NCBI GenBank assembly: GCA_036336715.1
Contig: JAYZFP010000125.1
Location: 1 to 22,668 of the forward strand
Reading direction: 5' to 3'
From: JABAAE01 sp036336715
GTDB lineage: Bacteria; Planctomycetota; Planctomycetia; Pirellulales; Pirellulaceae
Length of the DNA stretch: 22,668 nucleotides
The translations under genes and the position numbers were made by a program. The notes beneath the pieces were generated by a model. The model worked only from the letters and a program-made list of their open reading frames with translations. It did no database searches and was not told the DNA's origin. Shown here piece after piece: positions 1 through 8,062 of this stretch. The stretch's first letter is position 1. Each line of letters begins with the position of its first letter.

Positions 1-106
1 AACGTTCGGAAATCGACCCCGGTTTTGAATTTCGAATTTTTGTGGACCTTTGATCGTTATCGAGTTGCTCTGCTGCGCAGCTGTTGGTGACCCGTGAGCG
101 ACAATT

Positions 107-1199
107 TTAACGGGTGGTGGCAAGCTGGAGCATGGTTTGGGTGACCTGATCCAGGTTCCCGACAACGACGAAATTGAGAAACCGGTAGCGACCTGCAGGG
201 ATTGCCTGTTTGGACTTGATTCGAAAAACACTGTTCCATTTGACCACATTCTGATTTTGAAACGAAATCGACCATAGCCGGCAGCCTCGTAACCCGGTGA
301 TGGTTGTTGGGGCGAATAGATTCCCATTGCAAAATCATGATTCCCGGTCGCAAAGATCACCGTGTGTTTCTGTTCCCCTGGTCCATCGCTCAATGGTTCC
401 CGTATTCGCATGGCAAGATTCAGACAATAAAAATCCTTGAATATGGACGGCATGTAACCGGTCAGGGATTCAAATTGAGCGTAAAAGTGATTCTCGCCAG
501 AGGGAATCTCGAAAACCACCTCGTACTCAATCACATTGGGAAATTGCCGATAACCGATCACCACTTTTTTCTCCAGGTAATGATTGGAAAGCGTTTGCCC
601 GTTTTTTTTGCAGGGTGTTCTGAAGATTTTTCTCCCGGACGCAGCCAAAAAGCCATCCGGGATCGGGATTCCAACCGGTTGGATTCAGCCTTCAACCGGA
701 TCAGTCGACTGGTGGACTTTTGTCCCGCACCATCGAAACAGGATCCCGCCTCGGTGGGGTTGAAAGTTTCACTTTCAAAGGTAATTGCGTCAAAGTTGGA
801 AGCCGATTAAAGTTGACTGCCATGATCGGCGCTGTCGATAAATTCCGTTCCTCGCCATTTAAGGGAATCAATAGCGCCAGCCAGTCGACCGGTTGTGATG
901 AGCGTGATATCACCCTCTTTCCAGGCTCCCTTGATCTGCGCGTTACCGGATACCCTTTTAAGCTGCTGGGCCAAAACAGGGTTGGGAGGAACAAAAACAG
1001 CCAGTGCCAGAAAAATCGCAATCCAGCAGAAAGGGCCGTTGGATGAATCTGCCCCGGCTTGTCGCGTGACCGGTTTCCGCTCGGAGGGGCGTTGTCTGGC
1101 GGGGTAGGGAAGAAGGGCAGGGACTCCTGCAGGAACGGTTTTTTTCGAGGTTCCCGCGAATGGTTGGAACAAGCGATGTAAAAAGCGGCAGCCAGTCAT
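107..1199 (-). pseudogene. Decayed gene for a secreted protein of unknown function
   Basis: Three pieces in different minus-strand frames join into one coherent protein. The first has a probable signal peptide (hydrophobic stretch FCWIAIFLALAVF ending ...VLAQQ) and runs to DHGSQL, where a TAA at 807-809 stands where CAA (Gln) would continue into SASNFDAITFE. The same frame then runs through FNPTEAG and MAFWLRPGEKS to a run of eight A (602-609 on the plus strand is T8). After it, sense moves to another frame (SNHYLEKKVVIGYRQFPNVI, FYAQFESLTGYMP, GYGRFRF). A second shift lies near the A4 run at 255-258, after which NVVKWNSVFRIKSKQ continues to a TAA at 107-109. Both shifts fit loss of one base in an A run. 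I recognise the assembled order only as a conserved secreted bacterial family without a known function. The start is uncertain: ATG at 1199 is preferred over TTG at 1238, and the long linker before the signal-like segment suggests the N terminus is also degraded. Confidence 0.75.
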
Positions 1200-1359
1200 G
1201 GAAATTCGGTTCGTTTCATGGAGTTCCTCTACTGCCAATTTTATTCACTGGCTGGATAAGTGGGCGTGGGGGTCTCGTCTTTCTGTATCGATTGACGGCT
1301 TCCTGCAGATGGAAACCTGTTGGCGGTTGAAAATTTAAACCCGGAAAATATGCAGGGAT

Positions 1360-2061
1360 TCAAAGAAACGTTTGGCGAAAGACGCTCTCGTAATGATTCA
1401 ATTCGTTCAAAAGGCGTTTAAGCGGTTGTGCAAAATCAGTCGTCAGGATGATTTGTTCCTTTTCAAAAGTGACGCGTCCCGCGGGAAAAACGTGGCTGGT
1501 AAATTCGCAGCGGGTTGCGTCCAGTGAATAGTTGATTTGCAAATCCCTGTTTTCGGGGGCAACCAGTTCTTCGGTCCTGTCAATCAGTTTCTCAACATCC
1601 ATTGGACAATTGAGCTGTATTTCAAATCGGGAAAATTTTGCCGTAAAGGAAGAGTTGACCAGGACCTGGAGATCTTGAATCTGGTCCAGCAGGATCTCGT
1701 GATGTACCTCATCCGGATTGCGTTCGTCCAGCTGGTAAAGTGTCTGGTACCTGAAAGCAGCGGATTCCAGGTAACCACAGCCGTATTCGTCGACGCCGGC
1801 CAGGATCGCCTTTCGGGTCAGGCCGAATTCCCTTCTCAGTAAGGTGTGCATTTCCTGGATCTGTTTTTCGCTGGTTTCTGAGACGAGCGAACCGAGAAAG
1901 CGTTTCGCTGGATCACTGGCCTTGGTTGGAACCTGGTGGGTTTTCTGGAATCCCTCCAGCCTGCGAAGACTCAAGGTCTGTTGGTGGCGAGCACGGAGGT
2001 TGGCCGTCTGAATGATTGGGATTTGCTGAATAATGTTCAATGCCGGTTGGCCTTTCCGCAA
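1360..2061 (-). CDS. Conserved-looking hypothetical protein downstream of PPK2
   Basis: About 233 residues, soluble, with no signal peptide or membrane segment. I do not recognise the family. The protein looks mixed alpha/beta and charged, with an acidic middle (YQLDERNPDEVHHE) and a leucine-rich end (PLKRLLNELNHYE). The start is unclear because no ATG exists in the open frame: TTG at 2061 is listed, but CTG at 2070 or ATT at 2103 would also be in frame, and the frame is closed by TGA at 2104-2106. The reading frame opens only a few bases after the PPK2 stop (2109-2111), so the two are probably co-transcribed and perhaps translationally coupled. A link to polyphosphate or nucleotide metabolism would be an inference from position only. 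Confidence 0.6.
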   Translation of the reverse strand: MRKGQPALNIIQQIPIIQTANLRARHQQTLSLRRLEGFQKTHQVPTKASDPAKRFLGSLVSETSEKQIQEMHTLLRREFGLTRKAILAGVDEYGCGYLESAAFRYQTLYQLDERNPDEVHHEILLDQIQDLQVLVNSSFTAKFSRFEIQLNCPMDVEKLIDRTEELVAPENRDLQINYSLDATRCEFTSHVFPAGRVTFEKEQIILTTDFAQPLKRLLNELNHYESVFRQTFL

Positions 2062-2108
2062 ATTATTCAGGTGGGGGTGGGTGACGGTATCTTTTTGTTC
2101 AATTCAGG

Positions 2109-2915
2109 TTAGGGCTCAATCACGATGGAATCCAGACCGGTTTCGGGTTCCGGGTAGCGCATTTCCAGGCTCTCGAGGATCTCGACGAGGATCCGGGAAA
2201 TAAGAAGGTTTCGGTACCATTTCCTGTTTGCCGGGATCACATGCCAGGGTGCGTGTTCGGTGCTGGTTTGGTGGAGCATTTCCTCATAGGCTTTTTGATA
2301 GGCATCCCAGTGTTTTCGTTCCTCGAGGTCGGACTTGCTGAATTTCCAGGTTTTTTCGGGGCGATCCAGTCTTTCCTGAAGCCTTTCACGTTGCTCATCC
2401 CGGCCGATATGAAGGAAGAATTTCAGCACTTTGGTTCCTTCGTCCGCCAACATCTTTTCGAATGCGTTGATATGTTCGTAACGTTTGCGCCACCTGGCTT
2501 CGGGAACGAGTTGGTGGACCCTGGCGACGAGCACGTCTTCGTAGTGACTGCGGTTGAAGATCACCATCTCTCCGTTTGCCGGTGTGTGGTGATGGATTCT
2601 CCAAAGAAAATCATGAGCTGATTCTTCAGGCGTCGGTTTTTTGAAGCTGGCAACCTTGACACCCTGAGGGTTGACGCCGTTGAACACGTGCCGGATGGTC
2701 CCATCTTTCCCCCCGGTGTCGGTTGCCTGGAGGACGATCAGTATACGGTGTCTGGATTCGGCATAAAGCAACTCCTGCAATTTCTCCAGCCGGGAATTCA
2801 GGTTTTCAAATTCTTCCCGGGTGTTTGTTTTTCCTTGGCGAATTCCACCGTTGTCATCAGGGTCCCAGGTCGAAAGTTTTGTTTTTTCACCCGGTTTAAC
2901 GAGGTATTGGTTCAT
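2109..2915 (-). CDS. ppk2: Polyphosphate kinase 2 family (polyphosphate:AMP/ADP phosphotransferase type)
   Basis: A cytoplasmic enzyme that uses polyphosphate to phosphorylate nucleotides. Length is 268 residues, usual for single-domain PPK2. A P-loop lies at residues 64-71 (ATDTGGKD, followed by GTIRHVFNGVNPQG), and the Walker B region has the family's NRSHYEDVLVARVH (from residue 121). The FLWRIHHHTPANG segment and the context VNPQGVKVASFKKPT resemble class III PPK2, known to act on AMP and ADP, but class cannot be fixed by eye. It starts at ATG 2915, 44 bp from the divergent gene at 2960, and the unknown gene at 1360-2061 follows directly. Confidence 0.92.
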   Translation of the reverse strand: MNQYLVKPGEKTKLSTWDPDDNGGIRQGKTNTREEFENLNSRLEKLQELLYAESRHRILIVLQATDTGGKDGTIRHVFNGVNPQGVKVASFKKPTPEESAHDFLWRIHHHTPANGEMVIFNRSHYEDVLVARVHQLVPEARWRKRYEHINAFEKMLADEGTKVLKFFLHIGRDEQRERLQERLDRPEKTWKFSKSDLEERKHWDAYQKAYEEMLHQTSTEHAPWHVIPANRKWYRNLLISRILVEILESLEMRYPEPETGLDSIVIEP

Positions 2916-2959
2916 GGAGATCTGGTCTAATAGGTGATGCCGTTTACACAGGAGAACTG

Positions 2960-4006
2960 ATGAACAGGGCCGTATTTCTTGTTTTGCTGATCGGGACAGG
3001 ATCCCCTTGCTTCCCGCTATCCGACAACTTCCTTCTTCCCGATAATTTGACTGTTCCAGGGAAATCCGACAACCGGATGGTCAACCCGAGGTCAGCAGTA
3101 CAGAAGGCAATTCGGCTGGTTGAAAAAAGTTGTGCTGAATACCTTGAACAGCGAGACTGCTTTTCCTGTCATCACCAGGCTTTGCCTGTGATTGCGCTCA
3201 GCGAGGCAAAACGCCAGCGGTACCAGGTTTCCGAAAAAGGGCTTCAGACGCAGGTAGATCATGTCCTGAAACATTTCAAAAAGAATTCCCAACGGTATGC
3301 CAATGGGGAAGGAACCGGCGGCCAGGTCGATACAGCCGGCTACGGGCTCTGGGCTCTTGATGCCGGGGGGAGAAAAGCGGATGCCTCTACCCGGGTCGTA
3401 ATGGATTACCTTTTCCAGAGAGATGCCAAACGGGATTTTTATCGTCGATCGAGTGAGCGACCGCCCAGCGAAGCGAGTCACTTTACGACGACCTTTTTGG
3501 CGTTGCGTGCGATGGAGGCGTTCCCGGATGAAAAACACCAGCAAACCCGTTCGGCGAAAACAGAAAAAATCAGGGATTGGGTCTCAAAAAATGAAGCCAA
3601 GGATACCGAGGATCAGGTTTTTCGCCTCTTGATGCTCAAGCAGCTTGAATTTGAATCCGGCGTGATCCGGAAAGCCGCAGAGCGGTTGCGAAACTGTCAA
3701 AACCGTGATGGGGGTTGGTCACAAAAAGAACCGATGAAAAGCGACGCTTATGCCACAGCTACGGCGTTGTATGCCCTGTTGGAGACGGAGGGTATTTCTG
3801 TGGCGGGAAGTGAATACCAGAAGGGTTGCCGATTTCTTCTTTCGACGCAGAAAAAGGACGGTTCCTGGCATGTGAAAAGTCGCAGCAGTCCCTTCCAGGA
3901 ATATTTTGAATCCGGGTTTCCCCACAGGAAAGACCAGTTCATTTCAATCACCGCAACCTGTTGGGCGATTTTGGTGCTCAGTCGAAGTCCGTCTGAAAAG
4001 AAATGA
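2960..4006 (+). CDS. Secreted squalene-cyclase/prenyltransferase-repeat protein with CXXCH motif
   Basis: 348 residues. Start ATG 2960 has a good ribosome site (AGGAG at 2949-2953). An N-terminal signal peptide (about residues 1-20) predicts export. The body is an alpha/alpha-toroid of the terpene cyclase/prenyltransferase fold, with QW motifs (QX3GXW) at residues 247 (QNRDGGW) and 297 (QKKDGSW) and further repeat-like segments (VDTAGYGLWALDAGG; DAYATATALYALLE; ISITATCWAILVL). Near the N terminus is CFSCH at residues 67-71, a canonical c-type haem attachment pattern followed by HQALPVIALSEA. I see no catalytic DXDD, so a real terpene cyclase is unlikely. Similar secreted proteins with a CxSCHH start and cyclase-like repeats occur in Planctomycetes and Acidobacteria, with function unknown to me. 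Confidence 0.82.
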   Translation: MNRAVFLVLLIGTGSPCFPLSDNFLLPDNLTVPGKSDNRMVNPRSAVQKAIRLVEKSCAEYLEQRDCFSCHHQALPVIALSEAKRQRYQVSEKGLQTQVDHVLKHFKKNSQRYANGEGTGGQVDTAGYGLWALDAGGRKADASTRVVMDYLFQRDAKRDFYRRSSERPPSEASHFTTTFLALRAMEAFPDEKHQQTRSAKTEKIRDWVSKNEAKDTEDQVFRLLMLKQLEFESGVIRKAAERLRNCQNRDGGWSQKEPMKSDAYATATALYALLETEGISVAGSEYQKGCRFLLSTQKKDGSWHVKSRSSPFQEYFESGFPHRKDQFISITATCWAILVLSRSPSEKK

Positions 4007-4375
4007 TTGTTGTTGGACTTTCGGTGTTCCACCAGCTTCCGGTCAGGGTGGGGCATGAGCCGTGAAAACTCTTCCTGAAAGTATTTCCTGGCAGGTGGTT
4101 TTTCGAATTGAAATGTAAAAACGCATCTATTTCGTGGTGTGGGCTGGACGAAAGAACGGCCTTCGGGGCGGACCTGACCAGGACAGCAAGGCGGTCGGGT
4201 CGGGCGGCGCAATCGGCGCAATCGTTTTTCCTGGTTTGATCTGAATAGTCGCTTGACCCCGCAGGTAAGTGACATACAGTTGAAATAGAACGAACTCAAC
4301 CGATTCTGCCCCTGACAACTTGCCCCTGCAGTTTGTTAACCCTTTTCCCTCTTCTTCCAAAATTGGTGGCAGATC
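4007..4375. other. Intergenic region upstream of the diguanylate cyclase gene
   Basis: 369 bases without a convincing gene. It is GC-rich in the middle, with a 9-base tandem duplication (CGGCGCAAT twice, near 4204-4222). A weak sigma70-like promoter is possible. I saw no clear terminator for the upstream gene. Confidence 0.5.
4253..4280 (+). promoter_or_regulatory. Possible sigma70-type promoter for the GGDEF gene
   Basis: TTGACC at 4253-4258 and TACAGT at 4275-4280, separated by 16 bases, about 95 bases before the ATG. The match is modest and rests on consensus only. Confidence 0.25.
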
Positions 4376-5089
4376 ATGTGTGGTACTTCCAAGCACCGGA
4401 CTTTCTTTGTAGGCATCACTGCCTGGATGAGCATTTGTCTCTTTGTGGTCGGATTCTTTCCGGATTTGGGTATTCTTTTCTCGAAATCGTGGCTGTTGAC
4501 GGGCGCTATTGGGATCATTGCCAGTATTGGAATGGCGAACATTCTGACCATGGAGGTCCGCTACAATGCCAGCCTGATCAGGCATCACGAGATGTTGGCG
4601 GTTACTGACGTTCTGACCAATCTGCTGAACCGGCGTGGTTTTGACCACCAGTTGGAACGGCTGATTGGAGAAAGGCAGAATGCGGTGTCTGAATCCCCCC
4701 AGGTATTCCTGGCCCTTGTCGACGTGGATCACTTCAAGGACGTGAATGATGAATGCGGACACCCTGTGGGTGACAAAATGCTGGAATTCGTTGCCCGCGT
4801 CCTTTATGAATTGGTGCCTGAGAAAAGCGTTGTTTGCCGGATCGGTGGGGATGAGTTCGCTATCCTGTTTGTGGACCAATCTCCCTTGCAGGTGGCTGCG
4901 ATCCTGAAAGACATGAAGGTCGCCATTGACCGGGAAACCGGAAACCGGGAAGACCTGGTTCACTCGACGATTTCGATTGGTGTTACCCAATTCCAAACGG
5001 AGGATGATTACCAATCAATTCTCCAAAGGGCCGATCGGGCTCTCTACCGCACCAAACTGTCCGGTCGAAACCGGATCACTTTTCGGTGA
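4376..5089 (+). CDS. Membrane-bound diguanylate cyclase (GGDEF domain)
   Basis: 237 residues. Two N-terminal membrane helices (about residues 9-27 and 38-57) anchor a single C-terminal GGDEF domain that should make cyclic di-GMP from two GTP. Visible family signatures are TDVLTNLLNRRGFD at the domain start, VDVDHFKDVND with CGHPVGD, and an intact RIGGDEFAIL with GGDEF at residues 157-161, then STISIGVTQF and ADRALYRTK. The product-inhibition I-site (RxxD five residues before GGDEF) is absent; the equivalent positions read VPEK. There is no separate sensor domain beyond the short membrane region. The ATG at 4376 has only a weak ribosome site (GGTGGCAG), but the frame is closed upstream by TAA and has no better start. 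The gene converges on the HAD gene, with 12 bases between stops. Confidence 0.92.
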   Translation: MCGTSKHRTFFVGITAWMSICLFVVGFFPDLGILFSKSWLLTGAIGIIASIGMANILTMEVRYNASLIRHHEMLAVTDVLTNLLNRRGFDHQLERLIGERQNAVSESPQVFLALVDVDHFKDVNDECGHPVGDKMLEFVARVLYELVPEKSVVCRIGGDEFAILFVDQSPLQVAAILKDMKVAIDRETGNREDLVHSTISIGVTQFQTEDDYQSILQRADRALYRTKLSGRNRITFR

Positions 5090-5101
5090 AATAGCCTGGT
5101 T

Positions 5102-5764
5102 TCAATCGAGGCCGACGATCAGGTCGTAGATCAAGCTGTCTTCAAGGCTGCTGGCCACATGCTCCACATGGCCGTAGTCCATGCCAAGGCTGTGTCGTCC
5201 GGGAACCGCAACCGTCACGGCACCCGAAGCCACGCCCGCCTGGCTACCGAGGACACTGTCCTCGAGGACAAGCATTTCGGCGGGATCGACCTGGTGAGTG
5301 GCGGCCGCCAGCAGGTAGATTTCCGGATGGGGCTTTCCCTCCTGGACGTCCTCGGAGGTCAGCACGAAATCGAACCGGGACAAAAGTTGGCATTCCTGCA
5401 GTACTTCCTCGGCGTGACGACGAAAGCTGCTGGTTGCAACGCATTTGGGCAGTGAGCGGTCTTCGAGGAACTGAAGCAGGTCGGCCAGTCCGGGAAGGCA
5501 CTTCACGGTTCCGGGCATGATCTGGTGAAAGATCTCCGCTACCTCTGACTGCAGTTCTTCCACGGACTCGTTCATCCGCAATTCATCTTTCATGATTTGA
5601 ATCGCAACCCGGCCCGGGCGACCCATCATACGGCGTTTCAGGTCCTGGTCGAAGGAAAGTTTCCTTCGGGAGAGAAGAGACTGGCAGACATCGTCATAGA
5701 TGTCTTCGGTATTGACCATCAGCCCGTCGAGGTCAAATGCAATTGCCTTGATTTTTTTTGTCAT
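5102..5764 (-). CDS. HAD-superfamily phosphatase (beta-phosphoglucomutase-like subgroup)
   Basis: 220 residues, the usual length for a subfamily I HAD hydrolase with a helical cap. The motifs are complete: DLDGL with nucleophile D11 and acid D13; motif II TSS (111-113); motif III lysine K144 in GKPHPEIY; and motif IV LEDS with E168-D169. The helical cap lies between about residues 15 and 85. Such proteins hydrolyse or move phosphate on small sugar phosphates or related metabolites, and the substrate cannot be read from sequence. It starts at ATG 5764 and diverges from the kinase gene across about 110 bases. Confidence 0.92.
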   Translation of the reverse strand: MTKKIKAIAFDLDGLMVNTEDIYDDVCQSLLSRRKLSFDQDLKRRMMGRPGRVAIQIMKDELRMNESVEELQSEVAEIFHQIMPGTVKCLPGLADLLQFLEDRSLPKCVATSSFRRHAEEVLQECQLLSRFDFVLTSEDVQEGKPHPEIYLLAAATHQVDPAEMLVLEDSVLGSQAGVASGAVTVAVPGRHSLGMDYGHVEHVASSLEDSLIYDLIVGLD

Positions 5765-5813
5765 TTCAATCTGTCGATGAGGAGCCTATTATTTTGCGGA
5801 ACATTTCTTTCGA

Positions 5814-5819
5814 TACAAT
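5814..5819 (+). promoter_or_regulatory. Possible -10 element for the kinase operon
   Basis: TACAAT matches the -10 consensus at five of six positions and lies in the AT-rich space between the divergent HAD and kinase genes. No good -35 element is seen at the right distance. Confidence 0.25.
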
Positions 5820-5875
5820 ACGACAAAACTCAAACTTAATTGTCCGCTCTCGGAAACTCGTGGCAAATAACGGGT

Positions 5876-8062
5876 ATGGAACAGGATCTCACACAGCATC
5901 AATCGCCTGATGACTTGCAAAAGGCGGAAAAATTAAGTCGCGAAGGGAATCAGCCACCTTCCGAGATTCCGGGTTATTCGATTCATTCACTGATTGGTTC
6001 AGGCGCCTACGGTGAGGTCTGGTCCGGAACCGACCGGAACACCGGCAGGAAGGTGGCCATCAAGTTTTATTCCCGACGGTCGGCCGTGGATTTTTCGCTG
6101 CTCAGCCGGGAAGTTGAAAAACTGGCATCCTTGGCAGCAGACCGTTACGTGGTCCAGCTGCTGGATGTCGGTTGGGACGCGTCGCCACCTTTTTACGTAA
6201 TGGATTTTATCGAAAACGGTTCGCTCGAGGACGAACTGCGACGAAGGGGTCCATTTGGTGTCGAGGAGGCGACCGAGATGTTCCAGGAGGTTGCGATTGG
6301 CTTGATGCACCTTCATAACAAGGGGATCCTGCATTGTGACCTGAAACCCGGAAATGTTCTCCTGGATACCGAACAGAAACCGCGGCTTGCAGATTTTGGG
6401 CAATCCCGGCTTTCCAGCGAGCAGGTTCCCGCACTGGGGACTCTTTTTTACATGGCTCCGGAACAGGCCAACCTGGAAGCCATCCCCGATGCACGTTGGG
6501 ATGTGTTTGCGCTTGGGGCCCTGATGTATTGCATGCTGACCGGGTCTCCACCGTATCGCTCGTCCGAGGTTACAGATAGCCTGGAGTCGGCCGGGGAAAT
6601 CGGTGAACGGTTGAAGCGTTACCAGAAGGCACTCAATCAATCGTTGCCACCGAGGGATCATCGGGAAATTGCCGGTGTCGACAAACAGTTGGTCGACATT
6701 ATCGACCGCTGCATTGCTGTCGATCCCAACAAGAGATTCGAAAACGTGCAGGGCATACTGTTGGCGCTGCGGCAACGCGAAGAAGGCCGTGCCAGGCGCC
6801 CGCTGATGTTGTTGGGAATGATCGGCCCGGTTCTCCTGTTGTGCATCATGTCAGTCTTTGGATTTGTCCTTTACAGTCGTTCGGTTGAAAAAGCAGAAAA
6901 CAGCCTGATGGAAAAAGCCCGGGAAAGTAATGCCTGGGCAGCCCAGTTCGCGTCCCGAACAGCGGCCGATGAGATAGACCATTTTTTTGAATCCGTTCAT
7001 CGTTTGTCGAAAAACCGGGTCTTTCTGGAAACCTTCCGCGATGTTCTGGGAGATCGCGAGTTGCAGGAAATGCGGGCCAGGTTGGCCAACCCCAACGCCG
7101 GGAAGAAAAATCGCGAACTGATTTCCGCATTTGTTGAAAACAGGGTTCGCCAAAGGCTTCAGCCGCTGCTTCGTTCCCAATTGGGAGAGGCAGGTGTCAA
7201 GGATGCGTCCTGGTTCTGCTCGGATGCATCGGGAACGCAGTTGGCCTTTGTTTCCGAAGACAACCAGGTTGGGACGATTGGCAAGAATTACTCCTGGCGA
7301 ACCTATTTCCACGGGGGACCAAAAGACCTTAAGGAGAAACGTGACGGCGAGGTTTTTTACACGGTAGATTCCGACCCGGCAAAACGGGATCATATTCGGC
7401 ATTCGCACCTGTCGGCCATTTTTATCAGTCAGGCATCCCAAAGGTGGAAAGTCGCTTTTTCGGTGCCCATTTTTGAAGAAGAACGGTTTCTGGGCATTGT
7501 GGCGGCCACGGCCCACTGTGGGGATTTTGTCACCTTCGAAGACCGGGAAGAGCAGTACGCCATGCTTGTGGATGTTCGGGAAGGGCCAAACCAGGGGGTG
7601 ATTCTCGGGCATCCCTATTTTCGGGAATACACGAAAAGCGGGGAAAAGCTGGGGGCGGAATTCCTCATTAATCAAAAAATCGATATTGGTGAAATTGACT
7701 CCCGCCAGGTCTTCCACGATCCGCTTGCGAAGCATGATGCCCGCTATGGGGGTGATTGGATTGTTGGGGTGCGGCCGATCCGGCGTGCCCTTTTTGATGG
7801 CTCCGTCGATTCTACGGAAGCCACTGGTTTGACGGTCCTTGCGGCGGAAAAGAGTCAGAGTATCATGCTGCCGGTTTTGGAGCTGGAAAGACAGATTGTG
7901 GTTTTGGCGATCTCTTCGGTGGTTACCGTGATCCTGGTCGGTGTTGGGCTTTGGATCCTTGCCATTCGGAGCGCGAAGGAATCACGTGAACGAGTTAGCC
8001 GGGCCTTTAAAACGGCGACGGAAACCGCAACGGTAGCGAAAGGAAAAAAAACAGATGCCTGA
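5876..8062 (+). CDS. Receptor-like Ser/Thr protein kinase with extracellular Cache-type sensor
   Basis: 728 residues from ATG 5876; TTG 5840 is also in frame and would add 12. The cytoplasmic kinase domain spans about residues 34-300: glycine loop GSGAYGEV (41-48), lysine K63 in AIK, catalytic loop HCDLKPGN (153-160), DFG (173-175) and APE (194-196). The usual HRD arginine is cysteine, making this a non-RD kinase. A membrane helix (about 309-333) leads to a predicted periplasmic region of about 340 residues with Cache-like features (SWFCSDASGTQLAFVSE, GKNYSWRTYF, WKVAFSVPIFEEERFLGIVAAT). A second helix (about 673-697) ends in a short cytoplasmic tail. It should sense an external ligand and phosphorylate proteins, with partners unknown. 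Its end overlaps the next gene by 8 bases. Confidence 0.9.
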   Translation: MEQDLTQHQSPDDLQKAEKLSREGNQPPSEIPGYSIHSLIGSGAYGEVWSGTDRNTGRKVAIKFYSRRSAVDFSLLSREVEKLASLAADRYVVQLLDVGWDASPPFYVMDFIENGSLEDELRRRGPFGVEEATEMFQEVAIGLMHLHNKGILHCDLKPGNVLLDTEQKPRLADFGQSRLSSEQVPALGTLFYMAPEQANLEAIPDARWDVFALGALMYCMLTGSPPYRSSEVTDSLESAGEIGERLKRYQKALNQSLPPRDHREIAGVDKQLVDIIDRCIAVDPNKRFENVQGILLALRQREEGRARRPLMLLGMIGPVLLLCIMSVFGFVLYSRSVEKAENSLMEKARESNAWAAQFASRTAADEIDHFFESVHRLSKNRVFLETFRDVLGDRELQEMRARLANPNAGKKNRELISAFVENRVRQRLQPLLRSQLGEAGVKDASWFCSDASGTQLAFVSEDNQVGTIGKNYSWRTYFHGGPKDLKEKRDGEVFYTVDSDPAKRDHIRHSHLSAIFISQASQRWKVAFSVPIFEEERFLGIVAATAHCGDFVTFEDREEQYAMLVDVREGPNQGVILGHPYFREYTKSGEKLGAEFLINQKIDIGEIDSRQVFHDPLAKHDARYGGDWIVGVRPIRRALFDGSVDSTEATGLTVLAAEKSQSIMLPVLELERQIVVLAISSVVTVILVGVGLWILAIRSAKESRERVSRAFKTATETATVAKGKKTDA

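Noticed and set aside
4127..5014. 295-codon minus-strand frame opposite the GGDEF gene.
   Set aside because: It is antisense to a clear diguanylate cyclase with complete motifs, and its translation is rich in His, Gln and Asn as expected for a shadow frame.
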